Shown: positions 19,438 through 28,564 of the stretch, in pieces | Numbering within the stretch: position 1 is the stretch's first letter | Layout: every line of letters starts with the position of its first letter | DNA from: M0108 sp963841065 | GTDB lineage: Bacteria; Pseudomonadota; Gammaproteobacteria; Chromatiales; Chromatiaceae | Length of the DNA: 64,000 bases | Direction of reading: 5' to 3' | NCBI GenBank assembly: GCA_963841065.1 | Contig: CAWJBI010000064.1 | Location: 1 to 64,000, forward strand | Notes under the pieces: model-generated | What the model saw: the letters and a program-made list of their open reading frames with translations, nothing else | Database searches by the model: none | What the model was told of the DNA's origin: nothing | Made by a program: the position numbers and the translations under genes

Positions 19438-19992
19438 GTGCGCATCCATACTGGCCGCTTGCTGCTGACGCCCGCCAACCCTTTACTGGCGATCGATCCC
19501 GCTGCGCTTCAAACCGACCTGGAGACCATTGGCTTCATCGGTGAGCCCTTGCCTGGTCTGGATAGCGCCTTTGTCGTCGGGACGCACTTCCTGGGCCTGC
19601 TGACCTTTGCCGGCTGCTCGGTCAATCTTACATTGGAGCCGACACCCGATGGCGGTCCCTTCACCCATGTCCGCCTGCTCGGCCCCCTACCGCGACCGTC
19701 CTTGTTCCAGGGCCGTAATACCCGCCCGCCGCGCTGCCCTACCTGCCGGGCTCTGCATCAGGGCTGGGCTCACATCCTACAGCGTCAGGAAAGCCAAGAT
19801 TTGGCCTGTCCAGCTTGTGGCTCAAGGCGATCATCCTGGGACTGGGAATGGCGGGATAAGGCCGGTTACGGCCGGAGCTTCATCTCGGTGGAGGAGGTCT
19901 TCCCCGGCGAGGCGGAGCCTACACCAAGCTTGCTAGCGGCACTCACGGCCCTTACCGCCAGCCCTTGGCGACGCCTGTTCATTCAAGACTGA
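19438..19992 (+). CDS. Hypothetical zinc-ribbon-like protein
   Basis: About 184 residues. GTG 19438 is preferred to ATG 19417 because AAGGAGA (19424-19430) lies at ideal spacing before the GTG and nothing similar precedes the ATG. Residues ~100-140 contain two Cys pairs, CPTC and CPAC, about 29 residues apart, a plausible zinc ribbon. The N-terminal half is beta-rich (GRLLLTPANPLLAID). No family recognised. It stands alone between the AT-rich patch and a convergent hydrolase gene. Confidence 0.6.
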   Translation: MRIHTGRLLLTPANPLLAIDPAALQTDLETIGFIGEPLPGLDSAFVVGTHFLGLLTFAGCSVNLTLEPTPDGGPFTHVRLLGPLPRPSLFQGRNTRPPRCPTCRALHQGWAHILQRQESQDLACPACGSRRSSWDWEWRDKAGYGRSFISVEEVFPGEAEPTPSLLAALTALTASPWRRLFIQD

Positions 19993-20127
19993 TTCGACGT
20001 TAATAATCCCATTTTGCCCCTATACATTCGCGTCCAGCCGCTCGGCGGCCTTAGGCGGGATGGACTTCCCGGACGGCATCTTCATAATCCGGATGGCTCG
20101 GCTGACCCAATCCCGGCCTTTCTCTTT

Positions 20128-20883
20128 TTAAATTACGCCGACCCCCTCCGGCAGGGCGATGGTCATGCTTAGGGGCAGATGGTCGGAGAGGGGATAATCG
20201 AGGACCTCGACATTGAGAATGCGCAAGGTGTGGGAGACCAGAATGTGATCCAGGCTGCGCTTGGGCTGCCAGCTTGGGAAGGTCTTGAGTTCGCAATCCA
20301 GGCCGCGCAGGTCGGACTCCCGCACCAGTTGCCGCAGCGACCGGCTGCGGCAACCACAGTTGAAATCACCCATGACCACCAGATAGGGATAGCGTTCAGT
20401 CAGTTGGGCGATGTAGCGCAATTGGCGGCTGCGCGCCCGCCAGCCGAGGGCCAGGTGCAGAATGCAGATGCCCAGCAGGGCGCCATCGGACAGGTCCATC
20501 TCGACGATGACGGCGCCGCGCCCCGGCAGGCCGGGAAGCTTATGCTCGACGACCCGCGCCGGGCGCAGCCGGCTGAGGACACCGTTGCCGTGCTGAGCCA
20601 GCTTGCCGAGGTTGCGGTTGACCTGGCGATACCAGAAGGGGAACTGGGCCTCATCGGCGAGATATTCGATCTGATCGATGAAGCTGGTGCGCAGGCTGCC
20701 GCCGTCGATTTCCTGCAAGCCCACCAGGTCGAAGCCCCCCAACAGGCTGGCGATGCGGCCCAGGTTGACCTGCCGCTCGCGGTGGGGGAGCAGGTGTTTC
20801 CAACTCTTGGTCAGGTATTCGCGGTACTGGCGGGTGTGGATACCGGCCTGGATGTTGTAGCTGAGCAGTTTGATCCGCTGCAT
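20128..20883 (-). CDS. Endonuclease/exonuclease/phosphatase (EEP) family protein
   Basis: A 251-residue member of the DNase I-like superfamily. The characteristic motifs are SYNIQAG at the start, GLQEID (metal Glu), MGDFN (Asp/Asn) and DHILVS with SDHLPLSM at the end (catalytic Asp-His). The substrate may be nucleic acid or a phosphodiester lipid head group; sequence alone does not decide. No signal peptide, so probably cytoplasmic. Confidence 0.8.
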   Translation of the reverse strand: MQRIKLLSYNIQAGIHTRQYREYLTKSWKHLLPHRERQVNLGRIASLLGGFDLVGLQEIDGGSLRTSFIDQIEYLADEAQFPFWYRQVNRNLGKLAQHGNGVLSRLRPARVVEHKLPGLPGRGAVIVEMDLSDGALLGICILHLALGWRARSRQLRYIAQLTERYPYLVVMGDFNCGCRSRSLRQLVRESDLRGLDCELKTFPSWQPKRSLDHILVSHTLRILNVEVLDYPLSDHLPLSMTIALPEGVGVI

Positions 20884-20963
20884 GACGTCCTTTTGACGGA
20901 GGGGGAAGGTTGGGCCTGGCCAATAGGCGAGAGGATACCCTGAAAGGTGGCTGGCCCCAATGA

Positions 20964-20990
20964 GAAAGGGCAGCGGATGGCTGCCCTTTC
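20964..20990 (-). terminator. Rho-independent terminator after cytochrome c4 gene
   Basis: A perfect 11-bp inverted repeat (gaaagggcagc / gctgccctttc) with a 5-nt loop lies 43 nt beyond the cytochrome c4 stop. The strand read by that gene ends the stem with CCCTTTCTC, a short U-containing tail. Confidence 0.7.
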
Positions 20991-21033
20991 TTGTATCGCC
21001 AGTTCCGGGAGCCGCGCCCCCGGGGGACTTGCC

Positions 21034-21645
21034 TTACTGGCTCAGGCCCTGGACATACTGGGACACGGCGGCGATCTCGGCGTCCGTCATCCGGGCGGTG
21101 ACGCCTCGCATCATGCCATTAGGGTCGTTGGCGCGGGTGCTGTTGCGGTAGAGCTTGAGGGTGGATTCGACATAGGTCGCGTGCTGTCCGGACAGGCGCG
21201 GGAATTTGGCGAGGCCCAAGCCAGCGCCAGTCGGGCCATGACAACCGGTGCAGGCGGGCACTCCCGTCTCGGCGTTGCCGCCCCGGAAGATGCGCCCGCC
21301 GAGTTCCACCGCGGACTGATCCGTGGTGCCGCCGGTCTGGGTCTGAGAGGCGTAATAGGCGGCCAGGTCGGCAAAATCCTGCTCATTGAGGGTCAGGACC
21401 TGGGGGCTCATGCTTTCATTAACGCGGGCGGTGGACTTGAAGTCCATCAGTTGCTTATAAATATACTCAGGGTGCTGTCCGGCCAGCTTGGGCCAGGTGG
21501 GCACCAGGCTATTACCGGCGGGACCATGGCAGGCCATGCAGACAGCGGTCTTGGCCTCTCCCGCCTTCGCGTCACCCGCCGCCTGAACGCCAGTGGAAAG
21601 GAATACCGCCGCAACGGCGACCGTGGTCAGCCATGTCTTATTCAT
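21034..21645 (-). CDS. Cytochrome c4 (diheme)
   Basis: A 203-residue periplasmic diheme cytochrome. The signal peptide (MNKTWLTTVAVAAVFLSTGVQA) precedes two class I cytochrome domains with heme motifs CMACH and CTGCH and distal Met ligands probably in ESMSPQ and GMMRGV. Cytochromes c4 carry electrons from the bc1 complex to terminal oxidases or, in purple bacteria, toward the reaction centre. Single-gene unit with its own terminator. Confidence 0.9.
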   Translation of the reverse strand: MNKTWLTTVAVAAVFLSTGVQAAGDAKAGEAKTAVCMACHGPAGNSLVPTWPKLAGQHPEYIYKQLMDFKSTARVNESMSPQVLTLNEQDFADLAAYYASQTQTGGTTDQSAVELGGRIFRGGNAETGVPACTGCHGPTGAGLGLAKFPRLSGQHATYVESTLKLYRNSTRANDPNGMMRGVTARMTDAEIAAVSQYVQGLSQ

Positions 21646-21888
21646 GTCAATTGCCCGTTTCTAGTTAGAGAAACCCGTCGCGGCCGCCCGAACGGACCAC
21701 TGCCCGGCGGAAATTGGCGATTGTATAGCAGATCAGGGCCGAAGTGGTCAATCTGGCAAGCCTGACGAAAATTCTGCGGGCATTAGCCGGTTATGCAGCC
21801 CATCTCACTTTCCCCATCATGGCGAGGTCATAGTCCCCGGCGCCGGGTTAAAATACCCTTCCCCACCGCCAGCGCCAGGGAGTTCGCC

Positions 21889-23859
21889 ATGTTCAGCCCA
21901 GGACCGCCAGAACAACCTCCATCCGAGGAGGAGGGCCCTTTCGAGCAGATCCTGCTCCTGTGCCTCCAGCGAATCCTGGAGGACGAGCATCCGACGCGTT
22001 TCCTGCGCTGGGCCCAGGACGCACTGACGCCTATCCTCAACCGGGAACAGCCCGACCTGGGCCCCGGCGAGGATCGGCGGCTGGCCTTTCTGCTCGCTCG
22101 CGCCATCTGGAACGCCACCCCTCTGCCGGGACAGGGCTTTCGGCCCCAGCCCCTGAACGCGCCGGATGACGCCATGCCCTGCCCCTGCGGCTCCCGGGCC
22201 CTCTATGGTCAATGCTGCGGCGCGATCCGGGACGCCCCCGAAATGCCCCCCGACCTGCTCTGGGAGCTCCTGCTAGCGGAACTGGGCGAGCCCCTCTTCA
22301 AGCAGGCCCTGGCTTCTGGCGAGGTGCCGCCGCACCTGCTGGGCCTGGCGGCGGAACGCTGGCTGATGGAGGACAAGCCCGGCCGCGCCATCGCCCTGCT
22401 CGAACCCCTCTTTGACGGCCCCACCGCCACCAGGCTGGACGAGCGCTGCGAGCAGGCCCTCAACATCCTTTGCGATGCCTATGACCGCCGCGATCACTGG
22501 AAGAAAAAACGCGCCTTCCTGGATCGCATGCGGACGCATCCCTGTCGCGGCTTGCGCGCCGCCGCCTGGCAGCGCCTCTGTACCATCCATATCGACGAGG
22601 GCGCCTTCGCCGAGGCGCAACTGGCCTTTTCCCAGACCCAGCGCGAGGCCCCAGATAATCCCGGTACCGCCCTGCTGGAGATAGCCTTGCTGGCGACCCA
22701 GCATGAGGACGGGCTGGCCCGGGATCGCGCCCTCTTCTGGCGCCACAAGCTGCGCCGTTCGGGCGAGGAGGACGCCGGGATTCTCGACTTCCTGGAGCAG
22801 GCAGGGCGCGATCCCCTGGATGCCCTCATGACCAGCCAGTCGACCATCATCGACCACCGCCTCATGGACCTGCGCGACTGGGCCAGGGCTAGCACCCAGC
22901 GCCCAACCCCGGTTTATGACCTGGAGCCGGCGATCCTGGAGACTCGGGGTGAGAAGCATCCGGCCAGCACCCCCGTCCTGGAGCGGGACGCGGCGGGCCA
23001 CCCCGACCCCGCCCCCGAGCCTCGCCACCAGATGCGCCTGCTACCACCCGGCGACGTGGCGGCGCTGGAGGCCCAGTGGCACGCCCTCTTCCCGGCCCCC
23101 AAACCCCTCGGCCCGCAACTCATGCCGATCGCTACCTCTCCCAATCCCTGGGAGGAGAGGGAGGAGGAGGGCTGGCTGGCCTTTCTCGACCGCCACCCGG
23201 CGGCGGCGGACAGTCTCGATATCCTCGACGACCTGGTCACCGCCATCTATGTCCATCCCGACAGCGCCCTCCCCTGGATCGCGCGCGCTCTGCTGGTGCC
23301 CCTGCTGGAGCGTGCCCAGTCGATCGCGGCCCGGGTGCTGCCGGACGAGGACCCCCGGACCCTGCCCTGGGACCTGGCGGACAACCGCCCAGCGCTGCGC
23401 CTCCTGTTTCGACTTTACCTTGCCCAGACCGAAGCCGGCCAGGAAGAGGCGGCCGTCGCCAGCCTGCACCGACTGATGCGGCTCAATCCCCGGGATCATC
23501 ACGGCATCCGCGCCGACCTTATGAATGACTACCTCCGCCAAGGCGAGGACGCAGAGGCCCTGGCCCTGGCCCGGCGCTTTCCCAACGACCGCCTGGTGGA
23601 CCTGGCCTATGGCGAGGTCCTTGCCCTCTTCCGCCAGGGCTCATCCCGGCAAGCCCAGCAAGCCTTGCGCCGCGCCCAGAGCCAGCTGCCTCTCATCCCC
23701 CGCTACCTGACTCAAAAGCGGGTCGCCCGCCCGCGCCAGCGGGAGCCTGGACCCAGCCCAGCCAGCGCCGAGACGGCCTGGTTCTATCGCGAGTCCATGC
23801 TTGATGTCTGGGAGGCCGAACCGGGACTGCTGGAGTGGCTGCGGCGACAGGCGGGTTAA
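21889..23859 (+). CDS. SEC-C motif protein with TPR-like helical repeats
   Basis: A 656-residue soluble protein. A zinc-binding SEC-C motif, CPCGSRALYGQCCG, lies near residue 95, preceded by a short helical region. The rest is mostly helical, with TPR-like hairpins (residues ~150-310 and ~540-640: ALALARRFPNDRLVDLAYGEVLALFRQG). A low-complexity Pro-rich link separates the two halves. ATG 21889 has AGGGAG upstream; the longer reading from 21793 adds unrelated sequence. SEC-C motifs bind SecB or ribosomes in other proteins, so a role in protein quality control is possible but not shown. Confidence 0.65.
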   Translation: MFSPGPPEQPPSEEEGPFEQILLLCLQRILEDEHPTRFLRWAQDALTPILNREQPDLGPGEDRRLAFLLARAIWNATPLPGQGFRPQPLNAPDDAMPCPCGSRALYGQCCGAIRDAPEMPPDLLWELLLAELGEPLFKQALASGEVPPHLLGLAAERWLMEDKPGRAIALLEPLFDGPTATRLDERCEQALNILCDAYDRRDHWKKKRAFLDRMRTHPCRGLRAAAWQRLCTIHIDEGAFAEAQLAFSQTQREAPDNPGTALLEIALLATQHEDGLARDRALFWRHKLRRSGEEDAGILDFLEQAGRDPLDALMTSQSTIIDHRLMDLRDWARASTQRPTPVYDLEPAILETRGEKHPASTPVLERDAAGHPDPAPEPRHQMRLLPPGDVAALEAQWHALFPAPKPLGPQLMPIATSPNPWEEREEEGWLAFLDRHPAAADSLDILDDLVTAIYVHPDSALPWIARALLVPLLERAQSIAARVLPDEDPRTLPWDLADNRPALRLLFRLYLAQTEAGQEEAAVASLHRLMRLNPRDHHGIRADLMNDYLRQGEDAEALALARRFPNDRLVDLAYGEVLALFRQGSSRQAQQALRRAQSQLPLIPRYLTQKRVARPRQREPGPSPASAETAWFYRESMLDVWEAEPGLLEWLRRQAG

Positions 23860-23916
23860 ACCTGGGTAATTAGGCCATTAGGGGGAGCGACAACTAAAGC
23901 CCAAGAAGCGGCGTCC

Positions 23917-24783
23917 TCATGGGGTCGCTTGGGGCCAGAGGGTGCCGTCGCGTAGGCCAGCGATGACGGAGGCCGTACCAGGCCGCACGCCGCGCCAGAG
24001 CCAGAAGGCCTCGGCGGCCTGTTCCACCAGCATCCCCAGCCCGTCGAGGACCCGGGTGGCGCCATGGTCCTGGCCCCAGCGGCAAAAGGCGGTGACATGG
24101 TCACCGTAAAGGAGGTCGTAGGTCCAGCCCCCGGGCGCCAGGCAGCCCTCCGGTATCTCCGGCAGGGAACCGTCCAGGCCGGCGGAGGTGGCGTTGATGA
24201 TGAGATCGAAACCGTCGCCCTCGAGCTCCTCAAGGCCCCCGCCGCGCACCTTCCCCCATTCCCAGCCTTGTTCGGCGCGCAGCTTTTCGCCGAGGGTGGC
24301 CAGGGCCAGGGCCCGCCCGGTGGTGCGGTTGGCGATCACCAGTTCCGCGATCCCGGTCTCCAGCAGGGGCTCCAGCAGGCCCTTGGCGGCCCCGCCGGCC
24401 CCTACCAGGAGCAAGCGCCGGCCGGGAAAGACAAAGCCGTGGTTGCCTCCCAGGTCACGAACCAGGCCGACTCCATCGGTGTTGTCCCCCCGCAGCCGGC
24501 CATCGGGCAGCCGGATCAGGGTGTTGACGGCCCCCGCGATGGTTGCCCGGGGGCTGAGTTCGTCGGCCAATTCCCAGGCCTGTTCCTTGAAAGGCACGGT
24601 GACATTGAGCCCCTGGCCACCCCTGTCCAGGAAGCGCCGCACCTCGCCCTCGAAGTCCGCCAGGTCGCCGAGAATCCGCCCGTATTCAAGATCCTGGCCC
24701 GTGGCACGGGCAAAGGCGGCATGGATCAGCGGCGACTTGCTGTGGGCGATGGGGTTGCCAATGACGGCATAGCGGTCGGTCAT
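23917..24783 (-). CDS. aroE: Shikimate dehydrogenase (NADP+)
   Basis: A 288-residue enzyme reducing 3-dehydroshikimate in aromatic amino acid synthesis. It shows the start motif YAVIGNPIAHSKSPLIHAAFA, the catalytic Lys in NVTVPFKEQA, GDNTDGVGLVRDL, the NADP loop GAGGAAKG and the NRT motif, and the final GLGMLVEQAAEAFWLW. Four nt separate it from hemB, so the two are co-transcribed. Confidence 0.95.
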   Translation of the reverse strand: MTDRYAVIGNPIAHSKSPLIHAAFARATGQDLEYGRILGDLADFEGEVRRFLDRGGQGLNVTVPFKEQAWELADELSPRATIAGAVNTLIRLPDGRLRGDNTDGVGLVRDLGGNHGFVFPGRRLLLVGAGGAAKGLLEPLLETGIAELVIANRTTGRALALATLGEKLRAEQGWEWGKVRGGGLEELEGDGFDLIINATSAGLDGSLPEIPEGCLAPGGWTYDLLYGDHVTAFCRWGQDHGATRVLDGLGMLVEQAAEAFWLWRGVRPGTASVIAGLRDGTLWPQATP

Positions 24784-24786
24784 ATC

Positions 24787-25812
24787 TCAGCCTTGCAGCC
24801 AGCGGGCGGCATCCTTGGCGTAATAGGTGAGGATGGCGTCGGCCCCGGCGCGGCGAATCGACAGCAGGGACTCCAGGACCACCGCCCGCTCATCGAGCCA
24901 GCCGTTCTGGGCAGCCGCCTTGAGCATGGCGTATTCACCGCTAACCTGATAGGCCATGGTCGGCACGCCGAACCGCTCCTTGATCCGCCGCACTATGTCC
25001 AGGTAGGGCAAGGCCGGCTTGACCATGACCATGTCGGCGCCCTCCTGGAGATCGAGGGCGACCTCCCGCAGAGCCTCGTCGGTGTTGGCCGGGTCCATCT
25101 GATAGCTGTACTTGTCACCTCCGCCCAGGTTGGCCGCCGAGCCCACGGCTTCGCGGAAGGGGCCATAGAAGCTGGAGGCATACTTGGCCGAATAGGCCAG
25201 GATGCGGGTGTGGATGTGGCCCGCCCCCTCCAGTGCCGAGCGGATGGCGCCGACGCGCCCGTCCATCATGTCCGAGGGCGCCACCACGTCCGCCCCGGCC
25301 TCGGCGTGAGACAGGGCCTGCTTGACCAGGACCGCCACCGTCTCGTCATTGAGCACATAGCCGCTGGCATCAATGAGCCCGTCCTGGCCATGGGTGGTGA
25401 AGGGATCGAGGGCGACGTCGGTAATAACGCCCAGGTCCGGCAGGGCCTGCTTAAGGGCACGCACCGCCCGTTGGGCCAGGCCCTGGGGATTGAAGGCCTC
25501 GCGAGCGTCCTCCGACTTGGCCTCGGGCGGGGTCACGGGGAAGATGGCCATGGCCGGGATGCCCAGGTCCACCACCTCGCGAGCCTCCGCAAGCAGGCAG
25601 TCGATGCTCTTGCGCACCACCCCCGGCATGGAGGCCACCGGCTCCCGCCGTCCCTCACCTTCCAGAACAAAGACGGGATAAATCAAGTCTTCCGGCCCCA
25701 GCCGCGTCTCGCGCATCAGCCGGCGGGAAAAGACATCCCGGCGCATGCGGCGGGGTCGGAGCAAGGGAAAACCAGGGTGCGGAGGGTTATCAGAGATCAT
25801 GGGCGAGTCCAT
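24787..25812 (-). CDS. hemB: Delta-aminolevulinic acid dehydratase (porphobilinogen synthase)
   Basis: A 341-residue enzyme joining two aminolevulinates to porphobilinogen for heme and, in phototrophs, bacteriochlorophyll. It carries the Schiff-base Lys in MVMVKPALPYLD and a second active Lys in AYSAKYASSFYGPFREA. The metal region reads DVALDPFTTHGQDG, with no Cys cluster, so it is of the zinc-independent, magnesium-type class. Start at ATG 25812 or 25800 cannot be separated; neither has a clear ribosome site. Confidence 0.95.
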   Translation of the reverse strand: MDSPMISDNPPHPGFPLLRPRRMRRDVFSRRLMRETRLGPEDLIYPVFVLEGEGRREPVASMPGVVRKSIDCLLAEAREVVDLGIPAMAIFPVTPPEAKSEDAREAFNPQGLAQRAVRALKQALPDLGVITDVALDPFTTHGQDGLIDASGYVLNDETVAVLVKQALSHAEAGADVVAPSDMMDGRVGAIRSALEGAGHIHTRILAYSAKYASSFYGPFREAVGSAANLGGGDKYSYQMDPANTDEALREVALDLQEGADMVMVKPALPYLDIVRRIKERFGVPTMAYQVSGEYAMLKAAAQNGWLDERAVVLESLLSIRRAGADAILTYYAKDAARWLQG

Positions 25813-25968
25813 AATGGCGAGGAATTGCGGTATGCACGAAACGGCGAGTTAAGGCTCGGGGCCGTTGCCCGTCCCGCGCCACTCACCTGTCTTGGGAAAA
25901 TATCCTACCCTTGACCGCCAGATAGCACTAGCCCCACCCAAAACCCCGGATTACAAGGAGCCTAAGCC

Positions 25969-26412
25969 ATGTTCCAGCATCACAGCCATGACGACCACCG
26001 CCACGATCACCGTCACGACCACCCGCACGCCTATGGCCCCCATCCCACGCACCCCAACACCTTCGCCGTCGATCGCCCGGATTTCGAGGAGAAGGTGATC
26101 GCGGCCTCGCGGGAAGGGCCCATCCTGGTGGACTTCTGGGCCGACTGGTGCTCTCCCTGTCACGCCCTGACGCCTCACCTGGAAAGGGCGGTGGCCGAAT
26201 ACCAGGGGGCCCTCCGCCTGGCCAAGGTCGAGGTGGACGAGGGTGACAACATGAAGCTGGCGGGGCATTACCACCTGCGCGGCTTTCCCACCGTCATCCT
26301 CTTCCGTGACGGCGCGGAACGGGGCCGCTTCAGCGGCGCCCGCTCGACGGCCCAGATCCGCGACTGGTTGCGGGAGCATCTGGACGCAGCCCCCACGGCG
26401 GTCGCGGCCTGA
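25969..26412 (+). CDS. Thioredoxin with a His-rich N-terminal extension
   Basis: A 147-residue protein. Residues ~30-140 are a thioredoxin domain with active site WADWCSPCHALTP and the cis-Pro in GFPTVILF. Before it lies an extension of about 28 residues with roughly a dozen His alternating with Asp (HHSHDDHRHDHRHDHPHAYG), which classical thioredoxin lacks. No signal peptide, so the His tail would be in the cytoplasm and could bind Ni, Zn or Co. AAGGAG lies 9 nt before the ATG. It is divergent from hemB. Confidence 0.85.
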   Translation: MFQHHSHDDHRHDHRHDHPHAYGPHPTHPNTFAVDRPDFEEKVIAASREGPILVDFWADWCSPCHALTPHLERAVAEYQGALRLAKVEVDEGDNMKLAGHYHLRGFPTVILFRDGAERGRFSGARSTAQIRDWLREHLDAAPTAVAA

Positions 26413-26547
26413 GGCCTAAGGCGATTTCCGGAAATACAGATGCCACCAAACGATCGCCTCGGGCGACTGAAGTTGCCCCTTCATTCACACCGCCGGTGGT
26501 TGGTACCCAGTCTTCTGGGATTCATCTAGGGCCTTGGCGACTAAGAA

Positions 26548-27471
26548 TCAATCCGCCTCGGCCAGCCAGTCCCGCGCCACCAGGAATCTTTCGTAGAGCG
26601 CCGCCTCCGGCGACCCTGGCTCGGGATGCCAGCCATAGCGCCAACTCACCTCTGGCGGCAGGGACATGAGGATGGATTCGGTCCGGCCGCCAGACTGAAG
26701 CCCGAACAGGGTGCCCCGATCGTATACCAGATTGAATTCCACATAGCGGCCCCGGCGGTATTTCTGAAAGGCCCGTTCCCGCTCGCCCCAGGCCAGGTCC
26801 TTACGCCGCTGAACGATCGGCAAATAGGCTGGTAAATAGTGGTCGCCGACACTTTGCAGCAGGGCAAGGCTACGCGCGAAGCCCCATTCATCGAGATCGT
26901 CGAAAAAGAGGCCACCGATGCCGCGTGGCTCGTCGCGGTGCTTGAGGAAGAAATACTCGTCGCACTGGCGCTTCAGAAGGGGATGGACCTCGGCCCCAAA
27001 GGGCAGGCAGGCGGCGCGGGCGACCCGGTGCCAATGGATGGCGTCTTCCTCGAAGCCATAATAGGGCGTCAGGTCGAAGCCGCCACCAAACCACCAGACC
27101 GGCTCGGCACCCGGCTTCTCGGCCATGAAGAAGCGCACGTTGAGATGGGAGGTGGGCACGTAAGGGTTGCGGGGGTGCATGACCAGGGATACGCCCATGG
27201 CTTGATAGGCCCTGGCCGCTAACTCCGGACGCCGCACCGTCGCCGAGACCGGCAAGCTTGCCCCAAAGACATGGGAAAAATTGATCCCACCCTGCTCGAA
27301 GAGGTCGCCCCCGCGCAGCACCCGAGTACGGCCGCCCCCCCCGCCGGATCGCTGCCAGGCCTCCTCGATGAAATCGGCCCCGCCATCCTCTTGCTGCAGG
27401 GTCTGGGTCAACCGGTCCTGCAGCGCCAGGAGGTAGTCCTTGACGGCGTCGGCATCGGGTCTGGAGGTCAT
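26548..27471 (-). CDS. hemF: Oxygen-dependent coproporphyrinogen III oxidase
   Basis: A 307-residue enzyme that decarboxylates coproporphyrinogen III using oxygen. HemF signatures include GGGGGRTRVLRGGDLFEQGGINFSHV split over residues 43-68, HPRNPYVPTSHLNVRFF, WWFGGGFDLTPYYGFEEDA and YVEFNLVYDRGTLFGLQSGG. Presence of the aerobic form shows that the host meets oxygen. It starts 3 nt after the cupin gene. Confidence 0.95.
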   Translation of the reverse strand: MTSRPDADAVKDYLLALQDRLTQTLQQEDGGADFIEEAWQRSGGGGGRTRVLRGGDLFEQGGINFSHVFGASLPVSATVRRPELAARAYQAMGVSLVMHPRNPYVPTSHLNVRFFMAEKPGAEPVWWFGGGFDLTPYYGFEEDAIHWHRVARAACLPFGAEVHPLLKRQCDEYFFLKHRDEPRGIGGLFFDDLDEWGFARSLALLQSVGDHYLPAYLPIVQRRKDLAWGERERAFQKYRRGRYVEFNLVYDRGTLFGLQSGGRTESILMSLPPEVSWRYGWHPEPGSPEAALYERFLVARDWLAEAD

Positions 27472-27474
27472 GGT

Positions 27475-27807
27475 TCAGGCCCTGGCCGTGCCGGCTGGGT
27501 AGAGATGGACCGCCAGCCAAAGGCAGCGGGGCTCCGGGTGCGTCTCCAGCACCCGGTGCGGGGTATGGGCGGGAATGACCAGGTAATCACCCGGACTCAG
27601 GGAGACCCGCTTCCCGGCCACCTCCAGCACCGCCCGGCCCTCCACCAGCATCACCCATTCATCCTGTTCCTGGTCGTAGAGATCAGGGTCCGGGGTAGCG
27701 CTGCTGACGATACGTTCCACGCGCAGATTACCCTGGCGCCAGAGATCCTCGCAGGCCTCCCCCGAGATTGGGCCAAGCGGATTCGAGAAGAAATTAACGG
27801 GGTTCAC
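27475..27807 (-). CDS. Small cupin-domain protein
   Basis: A 110-residue single cupin. The first motif region runs DEWVMLVEGRAVLEV and the second LSPGDYLVIPAHTPHRVLET, with His residues in the second motif as probable metal ligands. The function is unknown; the gene is directly upstream of hemF and co-transcribed. The 110-residue length is typical of stand-alone cupins. Confidence 0.75.
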   Translation of the reverse strand: MNPVNFFSNPLGPISGEACEDLWRQGNLRVERIVSSATPDPDLYDQEQDEWVMLVEGRAVLEVAGKRVSLSPGDYLVIPAHTPHRVLETHPEPRCLWLAVHLYPAGTARA

Positions 27808-27848
27808 GGCGAGGCAAGTCCCTCCAACTCAGTCCTTAAAGCCCAACA

Positions 27849-27873
27849 AAAAACCGGCGCAAGGCCGGCTTTG
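27849..27873 (-). terminator. Rho-independent terminator of rpsT
   Basis: Downstream of rpsT the transcript reads AAAGCCGGC-CUUGC-GCCGGUUUUUUG: a 9-bp stem with one G-U pair, a 5-nt loop and a run of six U. This is a canonical intrinsic terminator. Confidence 0.85.
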
Positions 27874-27920
27874 GGATGTATCACCCCCGAGGGGATGACA
27901 ATCCAGTCCCGACAGAGTCC

Positions 27921-28184
27921 TCAGGCCATCGCCTTGATGCGGGCATTGATACGGCTTTTATGACGGGCGGCTTTGTTGGCGTGAATCAGCCCCGTGCCAG
28001 CAGCCCGGTCTAGGAAGGGCACCGCCAGCTTGAAGGCCGCCGTGGCGGCTTCCTTATCACCCGCGGCAATCGCCTTGAGCGTATTCTTGACGTAGGTGCG
28101 CATGGCGCTACGGCGAGAGGCATTGTGCTGGCGGCGCTGCTCGGACTGACGGGCGCGCTTGAGGGCTTGGGGGGAGTTGGCCAA
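27921..28184 (-). CDS. rpsT: 30S ribosomal protein S20
   Basis: An 87-residue basic protein with the S20 pattern MANSPQALKRARQSEQRR, RTYVKNTLKAI and HANKAARHKSRIN. It binds 16S rRNA in the small subunit. The start codon is TTG at 28184, with AGGAGA 6 nt ahead. E. coli rpsT also uses UUG, where the weak start is part of its autoregulation, so the same control is likely here. The next 340 nt upstream (28185-28525) hold no gene that I can see. Confidence 0.95.
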   Translation of the reverse strand: MANSPQALKRARQSEQRRQHNASRRSAMRTYVKNTLKAIAAGDKEAATAAFKLAVPFLDRAAGTGLIHANKAARHKSRINARIKAMA

Positions 28185-28525
28185 CTGGTATCTCCTAAAA
28201 TCCTGTGAGACTCGCGGGACGAAATTTAAGACCCAGCATTTTCCCTAAGCAGCGCGCCCCTGTCAACCAAGTCCTAGCGATTTTTGTAACCTCCACCCCG
28301 GCACAGAGGGACCAGAGCCGCTGGCGCGTCCTCCCGCCAGATGGCCTCCTAAAGCCACATCTGGAGAATTTCGATGAATTCAGCCGCAATTGGCGGCCGG
28401 GTACCCGAATTTTTGATGGCCATATGAGTAGGATGCTCTACTATTACGGTTCCGTGACTTTGCCCGAGCCGCGCGCGCGGGCCATCCGGGTTTCCCCTTG
28501 AGACCCCCATAAAAATCCAGTCGAT

Positions 28526-28552
28526 ACATGTACGACATGCAAGACATGCACG
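28526..28552 (+). repeat. Three tandem 9-nt repeats just before the ppk2 ribosome binding site
   Basis: Three consecutive 9-mers (acatgtacg, acatgcaag, acatgcacg) end 1 nt before the GGAGG ribosome binding site of ppk2. They lie in the leader or promoter of this gene and could form a regulator-binding array or an mRNA structure. The role is inferred from position only. Confidence 0.55.
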
Positions 28553-28564
28553 CGGAGGCAGATG

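Noticed and set aside
26500..26525. Small hairpin CCCAG-TCTT-CTGGG between thioredoxin and hemF genes
   Set aside because: The stem is only 5 bp without a U-run; too weak to call a terminator.
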